A stretch of 64,000 nucleotides of DNA, from NCBI RefSeq assembly GCF_020379485.1, contig NC_063452.1:60037338-60101337 (forward strand). The letters are read 5' to 3'. The position numbers and the translations under genes are program-made. Positions 55,736 through 64,000 of this stretch are shown here, piece by piece. The DNA is from Brassica napus. Its lineage: Eukaryota; Streptophyta; Magnoliopsida; Brassicales; Brassicaceae. How positions within the stretch are numbered: position 1 is the first letter of the stretch; each line of letters begins with the position of its first letter. The notes under the pieces are model-generated. The model made no database searches. It saw only the letters and a list, made by a program, of their open reading frames with translations, and had not been told where the DNA came from.

Positions 55736-56048
55736 AGCTACAGACGGGTCTCACACTGTCAAGCTCTCTTAATCCCAGAGATTTCACCGGTTAGAAACCA
55801 AAACGAACACTGAACCCAATCTCAGAAATTAAGAACCCTAGATCTTATCCTTTCCTCTGTTTGAAATAAGCTGAAAAGTACCACAAAGTGGTTGAAATGA
55901 TGAAAGAAACCGTGTTTTTCTTGCTTTTTTCGGGCCCCACACTCCACTATTTTATTTCAGCTTGAGAGAGAAACGAAAGCCCATTCTAGGGACGCTTGTT
56001 TCAGCTATTACCTTTCATATAACTTTTTTGAATCTGATTCTTTCTTTT

Positions 56049-56330
56049 CATATTCAAAACTTTGTTGTGTATTTTCTTTGACCTCTTTATTGTTGCTCTG
56101 GTAGGGTCTCCTCTATTACTGTCTTTCTTGTAAGTTTCGGTGAGGAAATATTTAAATGGAGAAAAGCAGCAGCCAATCCACTTTTTTCTTTCTTTTGGAA
56201 GTAGGTTTCAAATTTCCTAGTCAACGCTCTGCGTTCAATGTATGTATACAAAGCCATTTTATAGTTTCTTCTTCCACATAGCTCCCCTTAAAGCTCTGTA
56301 AAACTGACCCTCTTCCCATCATACTAATTA
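56049..56330 (+). promoter_or_regulatory. Upstream region of the TNL gene
   Basis: Only about 280 bases lie between the LINE target duplication and the TNL start codon. The region is pyrimidine-rich and has no obvious TATA box. More distal promoter elements, if any, were displaced 17.4 kb by the LINE/LTR insertion. Confidence 0.5.
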
Positions 56331-59300
56331 ATGGATTCTTCTTTTTTCCTTACCACTGTTGCTGCTGCAGTAGGGCTCTTTACACTTTTGAGAAAACTCA
56401 GAATCCACAAGGACAACGTTGAAAAAGATTCTTCTTCTTCTTCTTCTTCTTCTTCTTATTCTTCATCATCAGTTCTTCCACCTTCTTCTCCTTCTCGTAT
56501 CTGGACACATCATGTCTTTCCTAGCTTCCGCGGGGAAGATGTCCGCAGAGACTTCCTCAGTCATATTCAGATGGAGTTGCAAAGAAAAGGAATCACTCCT
56601 TTCGTTGATAATGAAATCAAAAGAGGAGAATCTATCGGTCCCGAGCTCATTAAAGCCATTAGAGGATCCAAGATCGCTATTATCTTGCTCTCTAGAAACT
56701 ATGCATCCTCTAAATGGTGTCTTGATGAACTGGTGGAGATTATGAAGTGTAGGGAAGAGTTTGGTCAAACTGTAATGGCTATTTTCTATAAAGTGGATCC
56801 ATCTGATGTTAAAAAGCTGACCGGAGATTTTGGGAAAGGTTTTGGAAGAACTTGTGCTGGTAAAACAAAAGAGGACATTGGGAGAGGGAGAGAAGCTTTG
56901 GCAAAAGTGGCTACAATAGCTGGTTATCATTCAAGCAACTGGTTAGTTCTTTGATTTCCATTTTATGAATGTGAGTGGTTTTTCCATATTAATTGATCTT
57001 CCTTCATTGGTAGGGATAATGAAGCGGCCATGATCGAGAAAATCGCCACTGATATTTCCAACATGCTGAATAATTTCACACCATCAAGTGATTTCGAGGA
57101 ATTAGTTGGAATGAGAGCTCATTTGGAAAAGATGGAACCATTGCTGTGCCTAGACTCAGATGAAGTGAGGATGATTGGGATTTGGGGTCCTCCTGGGATT
57201 GGGAAGACCACAATCGCCAGAGTCGCATACAACCAACTCTCCAACAGTTTTCAACTGAGTGTCTTTATGGACAACATCAAAGCAATCTGTTCAAGACCAT
57301 GTTCCGATGACTACAGCGCAAAGTTGCAGTTACAACAACAGTTCATGTCTCAAATAACCAACCATAAGGATATGGTGGTTTCTCATTTGGGAGTTGCCTC
57401 AAATAGGTTGAAAGACAAGAAAGTTCTTGTTGTTCTTGATGGTGTGGACCAATCAGTACAACTAGATGCAATGGCGAAAGAGACATGATGGTTTGGTCCC
57501 GGGAGTCGGATTATCGTTACAACACAAGATCATAAACTTTTTAGAGCACATGGGATCAACCATATTTACAAGGTGGGGTTTCCGCCAACTGAGGAGGCTC
57601 TCCAAATCTTTTGCATGTATTCTTTTGGTCAAAAGTTCCCTAAAGATGGTTTTGAGGCGCTTGCTCTAAAAGTCACAGAACTTGCTGGTAGTCTCCCTTT
57701 GGGGCTAAGGGTTATGGGCTCCTACTTTCGGGGAATGTCCAAGCAAGAGTGGACAAGGTCTCTACCAAGACTGAAGGCTAGCCTTGGCGCTGATATTCGA
57801 AGCGTTTTGAAGTTCAGCTATGATGCTCTAGATGATGAAGATAAAGATTTGTTTCTTCATATAGCCTGCTTCTTCAGCTTAGAGAAGATTCGTAAAGTAG
57901 AAGAACATCTTACAAAGAAGTTCTTGGAAGTGAGGCAAAGACTTAACGTCTTAGCTGAGAAATCTCTCGTATCTATCGACTCCGGATATATAACAATGCA
58001 CAGTTTGCTACAAAAACTAGGCAGAGAAATTGTTTGTAGACAATCTATCCATGAGCCTGGACACCGCCAGTTTCTGTACAATAAAAGAGAGATTTGTGAA
58101 GTACTGATTGGTGATGAAACAGTAAGTTTTGATGGACTTTCACTGGCTTCTCCTACCAATTAACTACCTAACTAACTAACTCAGATCTCTTGTTTGTTCC
58201 TTCATTTCAGGGTAGTAAAAGTGTCATAGGCATACAGTTTGACCGCAACGGAATCAAGGAGAAATTAGATATTAGTGAGAAAGCCTTTGAAGGAATGTCT
58301 AATCTCGAATTCTTAAAAGTCTATGGTTATCATGATACAATGCAATTAAATCGAAGTCTGAACTATCTGTCTCATAAACTTCGATTACTACATTGGAGTC
58401 ATTTTCCAATGACATGTCTTCCTTGTACTGTGAACTTGAAGTTCCTCGTGGAACTAATCATGGATCACAGCAAGCTTGAGAATTTGTGGGAAGGAAAAAA
58501 AAGTAAGTCATGTCTATTTATTCCTCTTATCTTTTGTCCTTTGCTCATCTGTGTATAAAATAACCATGTTCTTGTTATTTGACTGTACAGCTGCTTCCAA
58601 GTCTGAAGTGGATGGATTTGAGTTATTCTGTAAACTTGAAGGAGCTCCCCGATCTCTCAACTGCCACTAACCTTGAGAAATTGTATCTGAATGATTGCTC
58701 CAGCTTGGTGAAGCTTCCTTGCACTAATGGGTATACCAATAATCTTGAGAAGTTGGATCTTCGTAATTGCTCGAGTCTTATCGAGCTCCCTTGGTCTTTT
58801 GGTAATTCCACTAAGCTCGAGAAACTATATCTTGGTGGATGCTCAAGTCTTTTGGAGCTACCTTCCTTTACTGGGAATGATATTAAACTCCAAAGTCTGG
58901 ATCTCGGTGTCTCAAATCTGTTGGAGCTTCCTTCTTCTATTGGAAATGCCACTAATCTAGTGGACCTGGACCTTAGTAATTGCTCAAATCTTGTGGAACT
59001 TCCTCTATTTATTGGAAACCTAAAGAAGTTGCAGAGGCTGAGATTAGAAGGATGCTCTAAGTTGGAGGTTATTCCCACTAACATCAACTTGGAATCTTTG
59101 GATATACTTAATCTCAGAAACTGCTCCATGCTGAAAAGTTTTCCTCAGATATCCACAAACATTAGACATCTCGACCTCACAGGAACTGCAATAGAAGACG
59201 TGCCTCCCTCCATCAGGTCATGGCCTCGTCTGGATAGGTTGCTGATGACATACTTTGAAAACCTCAAGGAGCTCCCTCATGCTCTTGAAAGAATCACAAG

Positions 59301-59928
59301 CCTGCACTTGAAAACAGAAATACAAGAGTTTCCTCCTTGTGTCAAGAAAATATCTCCTCTTCATGAGATCTTTCTCAGAGGATGTAGAAAGTTGGTATCA
59401 ATACCAACGATTTGGGATTCTATCTCCTACATGGATGCAACAGACTGTGAATCCCTGGAGATACTTGAATGCTCATTTCGCAATCCATCGGTTTGGCTCA
59501 ACTTTGCCAACTGCTTCAAACTGAATCAAGAAGCGAGAGACTTGGTCATCCAGACTAGTATAGATGCAGTCTTACCAGGTGGAAAAGTGCCTGCATACTT
59601 CACTCATCGAGCTACTGGTGCGGGTCCACTGACAATCAAGTTGAATGAAAGGCCTCTTCCTATATCCATGAGCTTTAAAGCTTGTATATTGCTGGTTAGT
59701 AACGGTGATCATGCCGCTTGCTGTATAGATGAATCGACGGATGTGACTGTTATGTATAACAATGACAGTTATATGCTATATCCGCCTTTGGCAGAGCATC
59801 TGTACACATTCCAAGTGGAAGCGGAGGTTACTTCCAGCCAGCTTCTGTTTGAGTTCAAGCTGAAAAGCAACAACGTTTGGAAGATAGGAGAATGTGGGAT
59901 AGTTCAACACTTGGAGGTCCCTTCGTAA
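56331..59928 (+). pseudogene. TIR-NBS-LRR resistance gene (At5g11250-like), apparently broken
   Basis: Expected exons: 56331-56941, 57014-58121, 58211-58502 and 58591-59928. An N-terminal hydrophobic segment (residues 5-20) and a Ser tract precede the TIR domain (from about 59; SFRGEDVRRDF, SSKWCLDELVEI with the conserved Glu). NB-ARC has the P-loop GPPGIGKT (262-269), kinase-2 KVLVVLDGVD and GLPL-type GSLPLGLRVMGS. The LRR exon has repeats such as NCSNLVELP, then a post-LRR C-terminal domain. Two breaks appear. A TGA at 57,486-57,488 seems to come from a 3-bp duplication (ACATGATGG). An eight-A tract at the end of exon 3 leaves the LRR exon out of phase. As read, the product would stop at 361 residues, a TIR plus partial NB protein. 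An intracellular immune receptor in origin; it may be a natural truncation or a pseudogene. Confidence 0.85.
56427..56458 (+). repeat. TTC microsatellite in TNL exon 1
   Basis: About ten TTC units encode a serine run in the linker between the N-terminal hydrophobic segment and the TIR domain. Length variation here would only change the number of serines. Confidence 0.85.
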
Positions 59929-60384
59929 CATAATGAAGACTTCTCTCAATTGGATACAGTATAAAGTTAATGATCTATATACAGTACTCTGTTTTTAATG
60001 AACAGTTAATGAAGACTTCTCTCAGTTGGAGCCAAGACGAAGATAAACCTGTTGTCTATTGTAACCAATTGTTTCTCATATCATATGCCATTGAAAATTT
60101 AGAATTTGTTATGCCATGACTTTGCGAAATTAGAATTTGTTATGCCATGACTTTGCGAATCATCCCTTGTCAACAGTGTAGGTTTTTTTTTTTTTTGTCT
60201 TTGAACGTAATATTTCCATGTTTAGTATAAAAGACTTGTATTGTTGGAATCAAAATAGTAAATATCAATTGTGCAATGACAAAGGAGTAAAAGTTATACG
60301 TTTAGCTCAAAAATACAAATACGACTAAGACAAGATTTTGAGGAATACAGACAGAATCGTAAGAAGAAGAGTCACAGCTTAGCT
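59929..60384. other. Convergent 3' region of TNL and WD40 genes
   Basis: Holds both 3' UTRs. AATGAAGACTTCTCTCARTT occurs twice (59,933 and 60,007), and a 31-bp tandem duplication lies at 60,100-60,160. A T tract is at 60,182-60,195. No gene recognised. Confidence 0.6.
60100..60160. repeat. 31-bp perfect tandem duplication
   Basis: TAGAATTTGTTATGCCATGA plus CTTTGCGAAAT occurs at 60,100-60,130 and again at 60,131-60,160 with one base missing at the end. Simple slippage or unequal exchange explains it. Confidence 0.9.
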
Positions 60385-63300
60385 TTATATCTCCTCCATC
60401 AAGGTATTATCTGCAAGTAAAAACGAAGGTACTATTTAGATTAAAGCATATTTCACTCCACAAACCAATATCCCAAAAAAAAAACGAAACAAAAAGTATA
60501 GTTACCTTCATCCTTCCCATCGTCGCTGCTTAATTCGGAATCATTATCCTTCTCACCATAGAAATGCTCTTCTACATCTTCTTCTTCCTCATCTTCACTT
60601 TCATCAATGACTTGCTCATGCAGTGTTGTTTGAGTTTCATTCCCTGCAGCTTTATTGATCTGTCATAAAAAGAAAGGTTTTCTTGAGACTAAATATGTTT
60701 ATAACTGGATCGATCATTAGTTAACAAGATGATTGATATGTAACCTGAGCTGTAACAAGATGCAAGCGCCCAGATAACTGAAGCAACGGCTGAAGAACCG
60801 TTCCTCTGCACTTGGTTATCTGGAAGAACAGTATAACATACATTAAAACCAAACATGTTTTGACAGAACAAACAAAAATCCTGTATGTACTCTTATCTCT
60901 TACCTTATGCAATGTATTAAGTAGCTGTTGGTTTTTGGGTTCTTGGGACATGATGTAATGACGATGATTCACTATTATGCTGTATATCCATGGAAGAAAA
61001 TACTTGCCACCACATCCCCTGTTAACAAAGATATTGCAACTGTGTTACGAACACAGCACCAAGAATGATGTCAATCCTTGCATGTAAGAAAATCAGGGAA
61101 CCAACCTCGTCTGCCACATAGCAACCAGAGCTTCTAGTGTCTTGAATGCAGTGGAGGGTGCCATTGACAAAACAGTAGACTTTAACTGTCAATACAAAAC
61201 TCTATATGAGTATTACGATTGGTAGATTTGAAGAAAAAAAATATCCGGATAACTCTAAAGAGATGCGTCAGAGGATTTACAAAATGCCAAAGAACCGAGG
61301 AACCAGAAAGTAAACATACCTTCTTCGGTGGTAGATGAGCCTCAAGATCAAGTCCATCAATCACTGAAGCATAGGAAAGACTGCTCGGTTCATCTGTACC
61401 TTTAAGTATCCCTAATGATCTCAACTTATCCTCCATGCTAAATGTCTCTACATAATCTGTAAATTCCAATTTAAAAAAAAAAAATAATGAACAAAACAGA
61501 CAAACAATTGAACGATCTCCATCAGTACACGATGTTTATGCAAGTAAGAGGTCTGATAGACGATTTCAATTTTCAAAACTGTGATGTAAGACTCACCCGC
61601 TTGACTTTGGTCAACCATGTCTGTATCCTTATCAGATGAATGTGGCTGTACACTCTTTTTCTCGTGCAGATCAGCAACTCTTGCGATTGGCAGCAAAGCA
61701 TCCTCGGCATGCGCACGGTCCAATGTTGTAACTATACAAATATAAAATCATAGTCAGCAATTGTTATTACCAGGAGAGAAGGGAAGGGAGATGGAAACTG
61801 CAGTCCACAGGGCAGTATCAAGGATAAAGATCAGCTCCACGTAATAGCTAATAAGGAAATGAACTACTGAGTCTACTTAAGCTGTTAAACATGATGCGGT
61901 GATGGTCTAACAGTCTAATCAATTTGTTGAAGGAAGTTTCATGAGCCCATGAAAATACCTTTGTTCACGCCTTGCCCCTTCTTGGACTTGGAAGCTGACT
62001 GAGTGATGGGGAGAAGAATGCCATTCTTAGAGGCATTCAGCACCAAGTCGTTGCCAAACTGCAACACCATTTTCTGGAACGAAGGCTTCACCAGCAATCC
62101 AGACGCAATAAACGCATTCGCAGAACCAGGCTTCAAAATGCCTTGCAATTTTGCAGCAAAGATTGTAGGCAATGAGCCCTTGTGTTGTTTAAGCGATGAA
62201 GAATCTTCAGTTGCTAATGCCACTTTCGTAGGTTTGGCACTGCCTAGCTCCACGACATTTGATCCATACCAAAAATAACAGACCCCGACTTCTGAAATTG
62301 CTAAGATATATAATCCCTTTTCATCAGTTTCACCCCAACTATCCACGAAGACGGGAGGGTGCTCTAGGGCAAGGACACAGCTAGCTGACTGCTTCTTGGC
62401 ACCATCTGTTTTCCACACTGCAATATATCTTTCACCAACTGCAGATGAGAGGATGAACTTGCCATCCTCGGTAAATGCCACACAACGCACACCCCCCTAA
62501 ATAACATAAATATTAATATCGTTGTACGAAAACATGGTAGATACAAATGATAGTATATGTACTCACAGGATGACCAGTAAACTTCTGAATTTTCTTGAGA
62601 TCAGAGCACTTAAAAGTCTTCAACTGAGCAGATGCAGTGGCTAATATTTTTCCATCTGGGAGGAAGCAAATACAACAGCAGTAGGTAAGTACATGTTGTA
62701 GTCTATGCATTTTAACAGAAACTTTGAAGTGTCTTTTTAAGACCAGTCAAAATATATCTGAAGAAACCAAGAGACACACCTGGTGAAACAGATAAAGAAG
62801 AAACTGCTTTTGTTGAAGCTTTGAACTTCCTGATCACATTTCCACTATGGGGGTCAATTTCACAAACCATCCCATCAGCCCCACCGCTGTAAATGCAGGA
62901 GGCCTTTGTAGACGACGAGACAGCATTCACACCACTGCACCAGACATGACGCACATTAATAAGCGTCCAAAAGTTGCTACTGATGCCAGATTCAAGGAGC
63001 TTAGCGAAGAAGAAGTAAAGGGAGAGTTAGTTACTCACCCGGGATGACAGTCGCTTATTCTCCATTTAAGCTGACCAGAAGCCACATCAAGTGCTAAAAC
63101 ATCTCCCCCACCAGTCCCTAATACCAATATCGAAGTTCCAAGTTTTCTCTTCTTCTGCAAAAAAAAAAAAACAAAGAATTTACAAACTATAATCTACACC
63201 ACAAGGCAGTACTATAATAAACGCCAAAGTCTATTAACCTTTCTCTCCAGAGACAGCCACTTCATGCAGGTATAATCAACCGAGAGGTGACCTTTCCCAC

Positions 63301-63582
63301 CGCTGGTATATATGTTAGTCTCTTCTACAGATGCAATATCAGCAAACTCTGTTTGGACCTGACCCTTGACCGTGTCCCAAATCTAAACAAAGTCGGAAAA
63401 AAAAATCAATCAACTAAAATAGCAGAAAGATGTTCCCTTTGAATAGATAACTATGAGGCAAATAACCACAATTAAAGAAAGCTGAAGGGTACCTTGATAC
63501 GGCCATCACCGGTGCTAAGAGCTAAATAGTCTAGAGCAGGACTGAAAGAAGTCAATACATCCTTAATGTTCACCAAATTCAT
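60385..63582 (-). CDS. WD40/UTP12 nucleolar protein (WDR43/Utp5-like, At5g11240-like)
   Basis: Thirteen minus-strand exons join to 617 codons: 63582-63493, 63382-63239, 63154-63039, 62934-62780, 62655-62567, 62496-61959, 61731-61597, 61456-61320, 61185-61106, 61018-60904, 60819-60745, 60659-60506 and 60410-60385. N-terminal WD40 repeats include YLALSTGDGRIKIWD, CIYSGGADGMVCEID and FILSSAVGERYIAVWK. A UTP12-type helical domain follows (AFKTLEALVAMWQTR, FLPWIYSIIVNHRHYIM), then a Glu/Asp-rich tail. Animal WDR43 and yeast Utp5 are t-UTP subunits of the small-subunit processome, linking rRNA transcription to 18S processing in the nucleolus; this role is inferred. The ATG at 63,582 is chosen because no ATG exists upstream in the transcript up to the window edge. 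Confidence 0.9.
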
Positions 63583-64000
63583 CTTTCCCTGAAACTGTTT
63601 CAAGCAAAACAATCAAATACAAGCATACACAAACATCTCCAACACTAATAATCATTCAAAAGTATGGAACTTTTGGTTACTTTCTAATAAATCCACAACG
63701 AAAAGAGAAAACTTTCCCACCAAAAACAATATAATTGAAGAGCTTAGAGAGATTAACAAAAAGAAAAACAAACAGCTAACCAGTTCACACAGACAGACGG
63801 TGAAAGAAGCTGATGTCAAGCAAATATAGCTTTCTTCAGTTTCGCCAGGAGTGAGACTCTGAAGGCGGAAGAGAAGAGAAGAGAGAGGGAGAGGCAATGA
63901 GAAGGCGGAGGAGATTAGGGTTTTTCAGAGGTTTTTTCCTCTTTTTTTTTTTGAAGGAAAGAAAAAGACGGAGGTGAGGTCACTAATGGGCCTTTATAAT
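63583..64000 (-). promoter_or_regulatory. WD40 gene 5' UTR, leader intron and promoter
   Basis: A non-coding first exon probably lies near 63,780-63,910. Its donor on the minus strand (GAACTG|GTTAGC) is at about 63,780, and an acceptor (TTTCAG|GGAAAG) lies just before the start codon. The exon is open but has no ATG on this strand. AAACCCTAATCTCC at about 63,913-63,926 (minus strand) is a telo-box, AAACCCTAA, common in promoters and leaders of plant ribosome-biogenesis genes. The GGCCCATT-type sequence at 63,988 (minus AATGGGCC read as plus) is a site II/TCP-like element often paired with it. Confidence 0.6.

Larger units (their letters stand above)
38634..56030 (-). mobile_element. Full-length L1-type LINE (about 6.0 kb), split by LTR element
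   Basis: An 18-bp target duplication, AATCTGATTCTTTCTTTT, lies at 38,616-38,633 and 56,031-56,048. The poly(A) tail appears as a T tract on the plus strand immediately right of 38,633. Removing the LTR element and one 5-bp duplication (11,364 bp) leaves 6,033 bp, the size of a complete L1 element. In transcription order it has a 5' UTR, ORF1 (55,735-54,371), ORF2 (from 54,311, interrupted, ending about 38,804) and a 3' UTR. It is dead through the LTR insertion, a premature stop, a frameshift and an altered RT active site. Confidence 0.92.

Noticed and set aside
1..64000. tRNA, rRNA and microRNA genes
   Set aside because: I looked for tRNA-like A and B boxes and conserved rRNA sequence while reading and recognised none; a covariance-model scan would be needed to exclude small RNA genes.

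Overview
The window comes from a plant nuclear genome, almost certainly a member of the Brassicaceae other than Arabidopsis thaliana. The evidence is GT-AG introns, AT-rich intergenic DNA, and a run of eight genes that I recognise, in order, as counterparts of the Arabidopsis chromosome 5 block At5g11320 to At5g11240: YUC4, SOAR1 (PPR), CYCA2;2/CYC3B, a small membrane protein (At5g11280-like), OCP3, HY5, a TIR-NBS-LRR gene (At5g11250-like) and a WD40/UTP12 ribosome-biogenesis protein (At5g11240-like). Gene names rest on recalled family sequences, not on a search. The species cannot be fixed from the sequence alone.

Layout. Positions 1-15,000 hold no intact host gene. They are layered transposons: a TGTACA-rich tandem duplication, a 2.1-kb PIF/Harbinger relic with TTA target duplications, a Helitron nested in a Tourist-like element, and a 255-bp Stowaway-like MITE split by a 3.7-kb MULE and again by a 1-kb poly(A) retroposon. 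YUC4 (auxin synthesis) lies at 15.1-17.4 kb among further MITEs. Positions 17.4-26.3 kb are a second gene-free stretch with a reverse-strand Helitron, MITEs and a short LINE insertion. Positions 26.3-37.9 kb are the compact gene block SOAR1 (-), CYCA2;2 (+), the At5g11280-like gene (-), OCP3 (+) and HY5 (+). Positions 38.6-56.05 kb are a full-length reverse-strand L1-type LINE of about 6.0 kb with 18-bp target duplications. Its ORF2 is split by an 11.36-kb Tat-lineage Ty3/gypsy element whose 504-bp LTRs differ at only two positions. A TNL resistance gene with apparent breaks follows at 56.3-59.9 kb, and the WD40 gene runs on the minus strand at 60.4-63.6 kb.

Functionally the host genes are unrelated neighbours kept by descent: auxin production, ABA signalling, mitotic control, light signalling (HY5), defence/plastid regulation (OCP3, TNL) and rRNA processing. 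The most unusual material is in the Tat element. Its gag-protease and RT frames are separated only by an amber codon in the exact context of the tobacco mosaic virus leaky stop. It encodes a second RNase H, and it carries a four-exon antisense gene (753 codons predicted) with its own TATA-like box between integrase and the 3' LTR.
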